DNA of 64,000 bases from UBA11051 sp964390495 (GTDB lineage Bacteria > Armatimonadota > Zipacnadia > Zipacnadales > UBA11051), in the NCBI GenBank assembly GCA_964390495.1, contig CAYMIN010000016.1:1-64000 (forward strand). Reading direction: 5' to 3'. Below are positions 15,840 through 25,289 of this stretch, piece after piece. A model generated the notes under the pieces. That model did not search any database. It was not told the DNA's origin and saw only the letters and a program-made list of their open reading frames with translations. The position numbers and the translations under genes were made by a program. Position 1 is the first letter of the stretch, and each line of letters begins with the position of its first letter.

Positions 15840-16532
15840 ATGAAAAAGGCCGCGTTTATGATGACAGTGCTCTTGGTCTTGGGGGTGGTCGTCTGCGCCC
15901 AGACGATCCCGAAGCCGGGGCCCGGTGGCGGGCTGTACTTCGACGTGCTGCCCAGAACAATGCAGGGGCGGGTGATGGTGCCACTGCGAGCGATATTTGA
16001 GTGGGTCGGCGCGAGGGTGGAATACCAGGCCGGCCAGATCAGCGCCTACGATGCCGGCAGCCAGACGCCGAGGGTGGTGCTGTGGATCGGTCAGACGCAG
16101 GCGCAACTGTCCGGTCAGCCTTACCAGCTTGATGTTCCGCCGGTGGTTATTGAGGGCCGGACCTTCGTGCCGTTGCGCTTTGTCGCCGAATCATTCGGCG
16201 TATGGGTAGATGCCAAGGGCCGCACCGTGACCCTGCAGATGCCGCAGTACAACCTCAAAGCCGACATGGCGATTCCGCCTGCCGAGGGCTCACACGAGAG
16301 CAAGATCTGGGGCATCATCGCCGATTGGTACGGCGCCGAAGCCGGCCAGCCGACGCCAGGCGTCATCGGCATCAGGGTGGTGGCGGATCAGGCTGACCCC
16401 CATGCCGGTGTGGCCTCTGTGAAGGTCCTGGCGAAGTGGGACGACGGCAGCTATACGCAGGACGAGTTCAGTCTGCATCTGGAGCGCACCGGCTGGCAGA
16501 TTGACGGCCGCAGCTCCGCAGCGATCCATTAG
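15840..16532 (+). CDS. secreted stalk-domain protein (copper amine oxidase N-terminal-like), paralogue 2
   Basis: 230 residues, tandem paralogue of the preceding gene, 41 bp downstream with GGAGGG before the ATG. Signal peptide MKKAAFMMTVLLVLGVVVCAQ; stalk strands VMVPLRAIFEWVGARVEY and FVPLRFVAESFGVWVDA. The C-terminal domain again has GSHESKIWGIIADWY, GVASVKVLAKWDDGSYTQDEFSL and ERTGWQI, so both domains were duplicated together and have diverged a good deal. No cysteine-rich or enzymatic part. Function not known. Confidence 0.85.
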   Translation: MKKAAFMMTVLLVLGVVVCAQTIPKPGPGGGLYFDVLPRTMQGRVMVPLRAIFEWVGARVEYQAGQISAYDAGSQTPRVVLWIGQTQAQLSGQPYQLDVPPVVIEGRTFVPLRFVAESFGVWVDAKGRTVTLQMPQYNLKADMAIPPAEGSHESKIWGIIADWYGAEAGQPTPGVIGIRVVADQADPHAGVASVKVLAKWDDGSYTQDEFSLHLERTGWQIDGRSSAAIH

Positions 16533-16963
16533 CCCGAACTAGTCGTGAGTGAAATTGGGCAGTTAGCAAGATTGGACAGACAGGGCGCGTCTATGCGCAG
16601 GCAGAGCGGCGCTTGCTAAGTGGCGCAAAATGACACTCTGTCATCGCTAACGACCTCGGGCTGGAAGCTGAGAGCTCACCTGATGCGCTGCCATCAAACC
16701 ACACCGCCAACTGTCCAATATCTAGCGGGAGCGCCCTGGCGAATTCAAGCCATCTCGCCGGCGCACGTGGGACAACTTTTGCCTTGACTTCGCTTTCCAT
16801 AGATGAGCGTGGTGAAAAGGCACCCGGCTCAGGCCGAGCCACGCGGCTTGTGAATTGTTCGGGCTGGCGCGGGCGGAAGCCCGTTGCGGGTGGCCTGAGA
16901 GCGTCTTGATAGCCGTAGCTGTAGCCAGTCCGGCGAGCCGGATAACACAAGGAGAAACTGCCC
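16533..16963. other. 431-bp gene-free stretch with dispersed repeat modules
   Basis: No supportable ORF or structured RNA. It holds a CTCGGGCTGGAAGCTGAGA module (16652-16679) and an AGGCCGAGCCACGCGG module (about 16831-16846), both with relatives elsewhere in the window. The sulfatase gene's AAGGAGAAA ribosome-binding site is at its right end. Confidence 0.6.
16652..16679 (+). repeat. dispersed CTCGGGCTGGAAGCT repeat, copy 1
   Basis: Module CTCGGGCTGGAAGCTGAGA, shared almost exactly with 21701-21728, and in inverted orientation with 52206-52225, 63181-63196 and 63239-63254. Confidence 0.6.
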
Positions 16964-18322
16964 ATGCGACAATTCAGAAAGCTGATCCTGATAGCTTTGG
17001 ACATGCTGCGGGCCGATCACCTCGGAGGCTACGGGTACCCCAGGGAAACTTCGCCCACCCTTGACGCGCTCGGGGCGAAGGGCACCCGCTTCAGCGACTG
17101 CACCTCTGCCTTCTGCTGCACCGTGCCCTCGTTCACCAGCATGCTCACCGGCAAGCTGCCGCTTAACCACGGAGTGGTGATCAACCCCTGGAGTGCGCCC
17201 AACTGCCACAGCATCTTTCTGGATGATGAATGCCCGACGCTTGCGGAGCGGCTGTGGAGCGAGGACTTCCTGACCGCGGCGGTTGATAACCTGATAAACT
17301 TTGCCAGCCATCCCAACTGGTTCGCGCGCGGCTACCAGCATTTGATGAATGCCACTGGCACTGCGGCTTCCCGTGCTCACTATACTCGTGGAGCGGCGAT
17401 TAATGCCGAGCTACTGCCGTGGCTGCGGGCCAACCACCAGCGCGATTTCTTCCTCTTCGTGCATTACTGGGACCCGCACGGGCCGTTCACCCAGCCGGAA
17501 AAGTACAACGAGCCGTTTCGCCAGCTCGCCTTGCCGACCGTGCCGGCGGCCTCGGGAGAAGAATACGTCCAAGGCGCTGGTCTGGCGAGTGCGGTGGCGG
17601 AGCTGGGCCGCGAACCGATTGACGAATACGACGGCGCTACCCGCTTTGTGGACGAGCGGGTCGGTGAGGTGCTGAGCTTGCTGGAGGATCTGGGGATCGC
17701 GGAGGATACGGTGGTGATCGTGACCAGCGATCATGGGCGTGGCGACTTCGGGCGGCCCGATCCCTGGCGCGCCCGCGGCGTATATCAGGGCACCATGCAC
17801 GTACCCTTGATTGTGCATGTCCCCGGCCTCGAAGCCGAGTCAGTCATCGAGCATCCGGTACACGGTACCGACCTGGCCCCCACGATTATGCAGCTTCTGG
17901 GCCGTCCAGTACCTGACGAAATGGACGGCACCAGCCTGCTGGCGGCGATGGTGGGCGGGCCTGCCCCCCACGAGCTAGTCGGCGCGTGTGGGGCCTACTG
18001 CGGCGCGCCGCAGCGGCTGCTGCGCCGGGGCAGCCTCAAGCTGGTGCGCACCTACGCCGACGCCATCGCCGACCTGGCATCCCTCTATGATGAGGAAGGC
18101 AACCAGGCCTGGACCGAGGCGCCGCAGGTGGAGCTTTACGACCTAGCCGCCGACCCCTGCGAGAGCGTGGACCTGGCCGCAGAAAAGCCCGACCTTGCAG
18201 CACAGCTTTGCGTTGAATTGGACCAGTGGAAGGCCGCCAATGCCGATGATCCCAGGCGGCCCGACCCGCTGATTGAGAACTCGCGCTGGGGCATCAGCCG
18301 CGACGCCACCCTGGTCAACTGA
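16964..18322 (+). CDS. sulfatase/alkaline phosphatase superfamily hydrolase with Thr at the nucleophile position
   Basis: 452 residues, no signal peptide. Superfamily features: LIALDMLRADHLGGYGYPRETSPTLDALGAKG at the start, and VVIVTSDHGRGDFG for the metal site. True type I sulfatases need C/S-x-P-x-R for formylglycine. Counting back from the conserved LTG places Thr53 in T53-V-P-S-F57 at the nucleophile position, and the adjacent C51-C52 are out of register. It is therefore more likely a Thr-nucleophile phosphodiesterase, phosphatase or phosphonate-type hydrolase than a sulfatase. ATG with AAGGAG upstream. Apparently transcribed on its own or with the next gene (29 bp). Confidence 0.82.
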   Translation: MRQFRKLILIALDMLRADHLGGYGYPRETSPTLDALGAKGTRFSDCTSAFCCTVPSFTSMLTGKLPLNHGVVINPWSAPNCHSIFLDDECPTLAERLWSEDFLTAAVDNLINFASHPNWFARGYQHLMNATGTAASRAHYTRGAAINAELLPWLRANHQRDFFLFVHYWDPHGPFTQPEKYNEPFRQLALPTVPAASGEEYVQGAGLASAVAELGREPIDEYDGATRFVDERVGEVLSLLEDLGIAEDTVVIVTSDHGRGDFGRPDPWRARGVYQGTMHVPLIVHVPGLEAESVIEHPVHGTDLAPTIMQLLGRPVPDEMDGTSLLAAMVGGPAPHELVGACGAYCGAPQRLLRRGSLKLVRTYADAIADLASLYDEEGNQAWTEAPQVELYDLAADPCESVDLAAEKPDLAAQLCVELDQWKAANADDPRRPDPLIENSRWGISRDATLVN

Positions 18323-18351
18323 GAGCAATCCGAGAGGAGAATCAGACACAC

Positions 18352-21300
18352 ATGCGCAGAATGGATGGAGACATAGGCTGGACTGTCGTTCTTCCGATTG
18401 CCGTCGTGGCTGCGCTTATGCTTGCTCTCTGCTCACAACTGCTGGCAGGACCTTTGAGCTTGGCAGAGACCGCGGAGTTGCGTCTGGATTATGCCGGCGC
18501 GCCGCTGATTGCCCGTGACAGCTTGACCGCCAACGACGGCTGGGAGAGCGCCGATCAGGTGGTAGTGTCGCCAACCGCTGCCGGCAGAGCAGTCAACGTA
18601 TATCGCATGACCAGCGACACCTTGGACTATCGCAAGGAGGCATCAGTCAGGGATGATATTTTCGAGCTAACCGTCCGCTTCCGGCTGTACGCCTACCGGA
18701 ACGAGGGCCTGAATGGGATCGCCTACTCCTTCTACATACCGGCGCAACGGCTGGATGGCGCCTCCTTCAAGGCCCTCACGGGCGATAAACCATACGCTAG
18801 TAGCGAGGTAGTCTCCGGCACCTTGAAGGCGGATCAGCAAGATGGCACCATCGCCGGGCAACTTCGCTACCTGGCCCTGACCGGGCCCTGCGGCGGCATT
18901 GTCATGGATTTCGTTCCGAAGGGGCGCTCCGTCTATCCCAGTTGGTCGGGCACCGAAGAAATGGTCGGCGGCGCCTGGTCGCTCACCAAGCAGGGCGACT
19001 TCTTCGTCTTCAGCGTGGGGATGTCCACGCCCTGGTACGGTGGCATGAAGACCGCCAAGGTGCTCATCTATGAAGGGGAGTATAACTACGACGAGGTCCA
19101 CCCCCAGCAGGACGACTGGCAGTATGTGGCCGTTCCCGAGACTACTGCAGCGCTGGCCTTCTACGAACCGGCTCCCGAAGGGTTTCAGAGTATGGCCCTG
19201 CAGCCGTATTCGCCATCAAGGAAGCACGGATGGGTACAGAAAACTGAATTGGCGCAAGCTCCGGCGATTCTCGGTGGCATGGTCACCGGCAAGCGCGGCA
19301 CCTTGCGGGTCGAGACGCTGCCCGGCTACTACCTGGCGACGGTGCGCTTCGGGGCCGAGCAGCCGCTGGGACCGTTCTCGCTAGCGGCCAACGAGGAAGC
19401 TGTCGGTAGTGACCTGCACGCTGAAGCCGGCAAGGTGGAGTCAGTAACCTGGCCGGTGCGATTGCGCGACGGTAAACTGGAGCTTGGCTTCAACGCCGAA
19501 AAGGCCTTTGGCATCAGCGCCCTGATCCTGCAGCGCTTCTTGACTGAATATGAGGACTATGCATTCGACCGCGGTATGTGGCTCATTAGGGACATACCCA
19601 CTCCGGATAAGGAAGTTGACCCGGGCAAGCCCGGCCCCGCGCCGCAGCAGATAGCCACCAGCCGGCCCGACGACTGGCGCTGGAGCATGTCCATGGTCAG
19701 CTTCGCGGGTAGCAATGGCTGTAGCTGCAATGAGCTGAATACCTATCCGCAGATCGAGCGCCGCATACGAGAAGTGGTGGAGATGGGCTTCAACACCGTC
19801 ATCTGCAACGGGCTGCACTACCGCCTCACCTTTTTCGACAAGTGGCCGATGATCGAGCGCAATACCAAGATGATCTGCGAGGTCGCGCACCGTCACGGCG
19901 TCCGCGTCATCGAGCATAACGATGTGCCGCTGATGCTAGCGGTAGGCACCGGCTACAACATGATGGCCGAGCACCCAGACTGGCTCCAGAGGGATATCGT
20001 GACGGGCAAGGTCGCGGCGATGTTCTGTCCGGCCAATCCGGACTTCAAACGCTGGTACTACGACTGGTTCCGCCAATACGCGAAGAATACCGGCATAGAC
20101 GGCGCGATGCTCGATGAGGTGACCTTCTACAAGAAGGGTTGGTGCGGATGTGAGCATTGCCGGCGGCAGTTCACCGAGGAAACCGGCTACGTGTTGCCCT
20201 ACACCGACGACGGCACGGTGTTTCATAACCGCGACAGCAAGCTGTGGGCTGCCTGGGAGCAGTGGCGGATCCGCAAAACCGCCGAGTTCTTCAAGGGCAT
20301 CCGCGAGGTCTTCGATGAGGTCAATCCCCAGGGCAGTATCTTGACATATACCACCCATTACGGGTTCACCTCGCGGTGGGCCGCGCAGGAATTCGGTGCC
20401 GACCTCACGGAGCACGGGCGCTACTGCGATTTCCTGGGCACAGAGATCATGAGCCGCAACGTCTTCGACTGCTACCGGCCCGTGTATGCCTACCGCAAGA
20501 TCAAGGCGGCGTTGAGCAACCATTCCGACCGGCCCATCTATGGGCTGGTCTATCATCTTAGTCGGCCAGAGTTCGCCTATTTCGGCTGGGCGTTGCTGCA
20601 GATGAACCGCCAGTTACCATGGATGGCCTCGATCCAGGGGCACGACATGACGCCGTTCATCTACTGGCGGGACAAGATGGATGGCAAGCAGGCTCGGCCC
20701 CTCAGCGAAATAGCTCTGCTCTTTTCGCGGCAGTCCTGCCTGTACAACCGCAATACGAGCCACAGCTCCGATCTCCTCGGCTGTTCGGAGGTGCTCACCG
20801 ATGCCCATATTCAGCATGATGTCATCCTTGACGACGACCTGCGCCCCGAGATTCTGAGCCAGTACAAGCTGCTGATTTTGGCCTCAACCGAGTGCCTCAG
20901 CGCGCAGCAGTCGGCGGCGGTGCGCGAGTTCGTCAACTCCGGCGGCAGTCTGATTATGACCGCGCGGGCGTCGCTGTGTGACGAAGACGGCTTCCAGCAG
21001 GAGAACTTCCAGCTTGCCGATCTTGTCGGTGTTGACCTTGTCGAGGGCGGCACATGGGTGCGCGGGCCGTGCAAGCTCCAAGTCGGCGAGCAGGAGCCGT
21101 TTGAGATCAAGCTGGGAGCGATTCAGGTGACGCCGCGCGTGGGGACTGAGCTACTGGCCAATGTCGTGGACGCCGCCGGCAAGCCCATTTCCCCCGCTGT
21201 GGTCGCAAACGAGGTCGGCCCCGGCAGGTGCCTCTATATAGCGCTCCAGCCGGGAGGCCTCAACTACCAGCCGGAGCAGACTCCAGGCAAGGAGTATACC

Positions 21301-21699
21301 TTTGTCCCTAATGAACCCGCCTGCGACTTGCTCTTGGCAACGGTCCGCCAGGCGCTCGGCGCAAAGCTGCAGGTTGAGGCTATTGCCGTGCCGGAGAAAG
21401 TGCTCCTGGCGGCTTACCGTGTGGGCGAGGGCTATGCCGTGCACCTGCTCAACGCCACCGGCGTCAATCTCAAGCCCGGCGACATAATCCCGGACAAGAA
21501 AGAGAGTGAGCCCTTCCCCAGCCTCGCTGAGGACATCGTCTTCGATTTACGGGTGCCGTCGCTCTCGCACGCCCGGGTGGTCTCGCCGGACTACCAGGGA
21601 CAGCGCGCCGCGACGGTAGTCGCCCAGCCGGACGGCGCCTACCGCATAACCGTTCCCGCTGACGCTCTCCAGGCCTATGCGGTGGTCTATCTGAAGTAG
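18352..21699 (+). CDS. secreted or membrane-anchored TIM-barrel glycosidase-like protein, GH42-like architecture
   Basis: 1115 residues. An N-terminal hydrophobic helix (TVVLPIAVVAALMLALCSQLLAG) acts as signal or anchor. A beta-rich region spans about 40-430. A TIM barrel spans about 440-820: GFNTVICNGLHYRL, GVRVIEHNDVP, GIDGAMLDEVTF, then the C-x-C-x2-C cluster GWCGCEHC near 597. A Rossmann-like beta-galactosidase trimerisation-type domain follows (YKLLILASTECLSAQQSAAVREFVNSGGSLIM), then a C-terminal beta domain. Family GH42 is the nearest arrangement I recognise, but a confident assignment is not possible. AGGAG upstream at a slightly long spacing. Confidence 0.75.
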   Translation: MRRMDGDIGWTVVLPIAVVAALMLALCSQLLAGPLSLAETAELRLDYAGAPLIARDSLTANDGWESADQVVVSPTAAGRAVNVYRMTSDTLDYRKEASVRDDIFELTVRFRLYAYRNEGLNGIAYSFYIPAQRLDGASFKALTGDKPYASSEVVSGTLKADQQDGTIAGQLRYLALTGPCGGIVMDFVPKGRSVYPSWSGTEEMVGGAWSLTKQGDFFVFSVGMSTPWYGGMKTAKVLIYEGEYNYDEVHPQQDDWQYVAVPETTAALAFYEPAPEGFQSMALQPYSPSRKHGWVQKTELAQAPAILGGMVTGKRGTLRVETLPGYYLATVRFGAEQPLGPFSLAANEEAVGSDLHAEAGKVESVTWPVRLRDGKLELGFNAEKAFGISALILQRFLTEYEDYAFDRGMWLIRDIPTPDKEVDPGKPGPAPQQIATSRPDDWRWSMSMVSFAGSNGCSCNELNTYPQIERRIREVVEMGFNTVICNGLHYRLTFFDKWPMIERNTKMICEVAHRHGVRVIEHNDVPLMLAVGTGYNMMAEHPDWLQRDIVTGKVAAMFCPANPDFKRWYYDWFRQYAKNTGIDGAMLDEVTFYKKGWCGCEHCRRQFTEETGYVLPYTDDGTVFHNRDSKLWAAWEQWRIRKTAEFFKGIREVFDEVNPQGSILTYTTHYGFTSRWAAQEFGADLTEHGRYCDFLGTEIMSRNVFDCYRPVYAYRKIKAALSNHSDRPIYGLVYHLSRPEFAYFGWALLQMNRQLPWMASIQGHDMTPFIYWRDKMDGKQARPLSEIALLFSRQSCLYNRNTSHSSDLLGCSEVLTDAHIQHDVILDDDLRPEILSQYKLLILASTECLSAQQSAAVREFVNSGGSLIMTARASLCDEDGFQQENFQLADLVGVDLVEGGTWVRGPCKLQVGEQEPFEIKLGAIQVTPRVGTELLANVVDAAGKPISPAVVANEVGPGRCLYIALQPGGLNYQPEQTPGKEYTFVPNEPACDLLLATVRQALGAKLQVEAIAVPEKVLLAAYRVGEGYAVHLLNATGVNLKPGDIIPDKKESEPFPSLAEDIVFDLRVPSLSHARVVSPDYQGQRAATVVAQPDGAYRITVPADALQAYAVVYLK

Positions 21700-21700
21700 C

Positions 21701-21728
21701 GGTCTCGGGCTGGAAGCTGAGAACTGAG
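21701..21728 (+). repeat. dispersed CTCGGGCTGGAAGCT repeat, copy 2
   Basis: CTCGGGCTGGAAGCTGAGA followed by ACTGAG; same module as at 16652, directly after a stop codon. It runs into the hairpin at 21718. Confidence 0.6.
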
Positions 21729-21779
21729 CACACTTGGCATGCTCAGTTCTCACCTGCCCTGCGCCAGGCGCAGGGCAGG
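21718..21779. terminator. two strong back-to-back hairpins between convergent genes
   Basis: First: 13-bp stem TGAGAACTGAGCA (21718-21730) with 21740-21752. Second: CCTGCCCTGCGCC (21753-21765) and its exact complement (21767-21779) around a single A. Neither has a T-run, so classical intrinsic termination is uncertain, but position between two convergent stops fits a bidirectional barrier. The first overlaps a dispersed repeat, so a repeat origin is also possible. Confidence 0.5.
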
Positions 21780-21808
21780 CCGAGCTACGCGTCGGTCAAT
21801 AATCTGGC

Positions 21809-24800
21809 CTAGATGCCCTGGACTTCGGCTGCGGCGGATTTGGTGACCTGGCCGGCGGTGAAGTCGGCGAAGACCGAGTTATACACCGTCACCTGCTCGC
21901 CCGGGCCGAAGTCGTAGATATAGACCATCTGCCTGCCATCGCCATCGGCGTCGGGGAATTGGCTCAGGTCCACCGGCCGGTCCAGGAACAGCTTCCCCGG
22001 TTCTATGCCGCTAACCCGGTAGGCCGCCTGGAAGTCCTCGCCGGTGACGAAGGCCCCGTCATAGTAGCTATATGGCTCCGGCCCGCCGCTGGGAGGCATC
22101 ACCAACGGCATCTCACACAGCACGCAGTTGTCCTTCTCCCCGACACCTTCGATCTTCGACCGATAGATCAGCGCGTTGAGGTCGAGCTTGACCAGATTCC
22201 CCGGCTCGGTCACCTCCACGATGTGGTATGCTGTCCGGTGCGGCCCGTTGCGGAAGTAGATCATCTGCCCGGCCAGGGCCTTGCCCACCGGTAGCTCGGT
22301 ATCCAGGGTGACGGTGTTGGCGACCAGGTCCACGGCGGTCGCTGTCGCCCGGAAGCTGGGGACCGCCTCGATTACGCCCTGGCCGCGCTGCGCCAGCTTG
22401 GTCCCGTTGACGAGATGCAGACAGCGCAACCTGCCCTCCTGCTCCGACCAGTACCCGAAGCTACCCTGGAACTCCAGGTCCCCGACCCGCAGTTCGGCTT
22501 GCGGATCATGGGTATAGATGAAGGTGTCCACCTGCCCACCTGCCAGGGTCACTCGCACTGCCACGGGGCTGAACTCCCCCATCACCACATCGCCGCTCGG
22601 TTGCACCTCCAGGCGCTCGATGCTCCGGATGAAGGGGGCTTGGGTGTACGGCTGCCACAGGGCGACGAACTCGCTGACGCCGTTTTCGGCTGCCTCTTCG
22701 GCGAACAGGAAGCGGATGTCGGGAACATCGGTCTTGGCATAGCGGGCGGTGAAGCATTTGCGCTCGACCGGCTCCGTACCTGTCGCGGGCGGCTGGCCGA
22801 GAATGCCCAGGCGGATATGGAGGACCTTGTCACGGAACTTCCAGTCGGCCCAGACATCGCCGTCCGCCTCCGCCTCCTGCGGCTCGAGGATGTTGTTATT
22901 GAGCCTACGGCTCACGCTGGTGAGGTGGAACGGCTCCTCGCTCCTGGGGCCGAACTGCAGGTTGGAGGTGAAGTCATCGTGCATCGGGCCGTGGAAGCAA
23001 TAGGTGCGAGTGGTACCGCCGGCCAGCCGCAGCACGTCGAACAGATAGACGTTGTTATCCGGCGCATCGGCCAGACACACCGCGCGTCGGAACATGCGGT
23101 TGGGGAAGCCGGCGGGGGCTGAGGCCACATCAGCGAAAGAGGCCTCCGGAGCCTTGGCGAACATCTCAAGCCAGCCCTTACCGATCGCCCCGTTATACTG
23201 TCGGGACCGGTCAATCATGCCGGTGCAGTGATGCGCGGTATCGCCGGTGGCGCCCAGCGGATGGGCCCAGCAGGGATAGCCCAGCTCGGGCGCCAGGCTT
23301 TCGCCCTTGGCGAAGATCTCGACATTCAGATTATCCTGGTGTTGATGGCCCTGGCCATAGCCGTAGCGGAAGGCGATGGCCGCGCGGTTGTCGAGCTGTT
23401 CGGCATCAGACCGCGATTCGAGCATGACAAAGCCGGCCCCGTCCATTACGCGGCTTTGCAGCGGCGGTTCGGGCCCAACCTTGGCCACCTGCGCTTGGAC
23501 GTGCGGCCACACGTCCGGCTCGAACAACTGCGGCGGCTTCTCACCTGCGAGGTGGATCGCCCGCGCGATCCGGTCATCCGGCCAGCGGCCATAGGCCCGC
23601 GCATAGGCTCGGAAATGATTGGCCGGCATTCCGTCCGGGGCCCTCGCTGTCCGCCCGTTGCCGCTGTCACCGTACTGAGGAATGAATTGGCCGGCCAGCA
23701 GCATATCTATCCACAGGTCGTACTCCGCCCGCAGCTTGGGATATAATTTCTCGTCATACAGGTTACAGCGCGCCGCCCACTTCTCCGACTTGACCCGCGA
23801 GAGAATCTCGGACATGTCCGACTTGCTGTTGAGATACCCGATGGCATATCCTGTACCCGAAACCAGCGTATGGCCTTCCCGGGAAAGGGCATTGACCATC
23901 ACGGCGTCGTCGAAGCCGCCCTTGTTGAGGCCACCGTTCCAAGCGTGAGTGAACAGCTCTTCGAGCCAGCGGTCGCTGATCTCACCCATATTCGCGCAGA
24001 CGATGAATTCGGCCATGTCCTGTTCCCGTGAGCCTTGACTGCCGCCGGTAAGCTCGCGCCGCATCCAATCCCAGCCGAATACCTGCACCAGGTAGGTGTC
24101 CAGCAGCGCCTTGACATCTGCGGGGGAGTTAATCGTCGGGTCCTTGCTGTGCAGGAACTCAACCAACTCCGTGTCCTGGTCAATATGGTCAAATATGGCG
24201 TCATAGGCCCGCAGCGTCGGCACCAGCAGGTTATTGCGCTCCCAGTTGCCGTCCACCAGTGCGCGGCCGGTCCTACCCAGATATCTGCTGCGCGCCTGCT
24301 GCCAGCGGTAATTCAGCCCCGGATAGACGTAGGCCAGCCGGCCCAGCAAGATGCCCACCCGGTGGGCCGTCTCTTCATCGCCCAAAAGCAGATAGCGCAG
24401 GGCCATGTCGTTTAGATATCCGCCGGTTTGCCAGACAACGTGGTGATTGTAGTAGGCGACCCAGGCCATCGCCTCAGCCCGGCCCGTCCCCGGGTCATAG
24501 CCCCAGCCGTCGTCGGGGTACTCGCCGCTGGTGAAGTCGTCATTGGCGAAATCGTTGGTCGGGAAAAGCTGGCCGCACACCGGACACTTGGCCTTGAAGG
24601 GGTCCGCGTAGCTCCGCCCCCAGGGATAGAAGCCGCTCTTCTGGAAGATCACTTCTCCGCATTTGGGGCACGGCCAGTTGCTGTAACACTGTCGAGGCAC
24701 GTTCCAGGAGGGATAGGCCCGCCACAGTTCGTCATCGCTCATCTCGTCAAAGCGGCGCTTGGCCTGCAGCCCATCTACGAGCGCCGGATAGGCCTCCATG

Positions 24801-25261
24801 TTCTCTTTGGCAATGGCGATTAGTTCGTCGGTGTAGTATGAGCGGCCCTGCTTGCGCGCCGAGAAATCAACGCCGGGCACCGCCTTGATATGCTCCTCGA
24901 TGTCCTCGCGGTAGGCCTTCACCGTGAGCGGTACGGAGATCTTCTGGCCGCCGGCGGGTGTCAGGGTAATCTGGGCACTTTTCATGCCGCGGTCGGCGCG
25001 GAAGTAAAGGCGCGTGAAGCTGCGCTGGCCCGGCTTGGTTCTATCCAGCAGCTTGACGCCTTCAGGGGCTGCCACCTCCACCTCGACATCGGGCGCGAGG
25101 GGAAGCTGGACCCAGAAAACTTGCTCCATCACCGGCACCGGCGCCGGGCCGATTTGCGGCTCCTCGGATTCAGCCCAGGGATCGGGCAAATCTGTCCCCA
25201 AGATCATGCTCATGCTAGACACCACCAGGATACAGGCGAGAATGGTTGTCAGGTAACGCAT
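21809..25261 (-). CDS. secreted heparinase II/III-like polysaccharide lyase with two zinc ribbons
   Basis: 1150 residues. Signal peptide MRYLTTILACILVVSSMSMILG. A beta domain to about 130, then CPKCG near 195 and CPVCG near 228, a pair of zinc-ribbon knuckles, then an alpha-helical toroid (about 250-590). The heparinase II/III beta-sheet domain starts at YGYGQGHQHQDNLNVEIF near 640, with the His-rich loop of the family. Members cleave uronate-containing polysaccharides by beta-elimination. A C-terminal region of about 300 residues of beta-strands follows. AGGGAGG before the ATG. Starts 28 bp after the GH127 gene on the same strand, forming a two-gene operon. Confidence 0.85.
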   Translation of the reverse strand: MRYLTTILACILVVSSMSMILGTDLPDPWAESEEPQIGPAPVPVMEQVFWVQLPLAPDVEVEVAAPEGVKLLDRTKPGQRSFTRLYFRADRGMKSAQITLTPAGGQKISVPLTVKAYREDIEEHIKAVPGVDFSARKQGRSYYTDELIAIAKENMEAYPALVDGLQAKRRFDEMSDDELWRAYPSWNVPRQCYSNWPCPKCGEVIFQKSGFYPWGRSYADPFKAKCPVCGQLFPTNDFANDDFTSGEYPDDGWGYDPGTGRAEAMAWVAYYNHHVVWQTGGYLNDMALRYLLLGDEETAHRVGILLGRLAYVYPGLNYRWQQARSRYLGRTGRALVDGNWERNNLLVPTLRAYDAIFDHIDQDTELVEFLHSKDPTINSPADVKALLDTYLVQVFGWDWMRRELTGGSQGSREQDMAEFIVCANMGEISDRWLEELFTHAWNGGLNKGGFDDAVMVNALSREGHTLVSGTGYAIGYLNSKSDMSEILSRVKSEKWAARCNLYDEKLYPKLRAEYDLWIDMLLAGQFIPQYGDSGNGRTARAPDGMPANHFRAYARAYGRWPDDRIARAIHLAGEKPPQLFEPDVWPHVQAQVAKVGPEPPLQSRVMDGAGFVMLESRSDAEQLDNRAAIAFRYGYGQGHQHQDNLNVEIFAKGESLAPELGYPCWAHPLGATGDTAHHCTGMIDRSRQYNGAIGKGWLEMFAKAPEASFADVASAPAGFPNRMFRRAVCLADAPDNNVYLFDVLRLAGGTTRTYCFHGPMHDDFTSNLQFGPRSEEPFHLTSVSRRLNNNILEPQEAEADGDVWADWKFRDKVLHIRLGILGQPPATGTEPVERKCFTARYAKTDVPDIRFLFAEEAAENGVSEFVALWQPYTQAPFIRSIERLEVQPSGDVVMGEFSPVAVRVTLAGGQVDTFIYTHDPQAELRVGDLEFQGSFGYWSEQEGRLRCLHLVNGTKLAQRGQGVIEAVPSFRATATAVDLVANTVTLDTELPVGKALAGQMIYFRNGPHRTAYHIVEVTEPGNLVKLDLNALIYRSKIEGVGEKDNCVLCEMPLVMPPSGGPEPYSYYDGAFVTGEDFQAAYRVSGIEPGKLFLDRPVDLSQFPDADGDGRQMVYIYDFGPGEQVTVYNSVFADFTAGQVTKSAAAEVQGI

Positions 25262-25289
25262 TTGTCAGCGGCCTCCCTTTCTACAGCGG

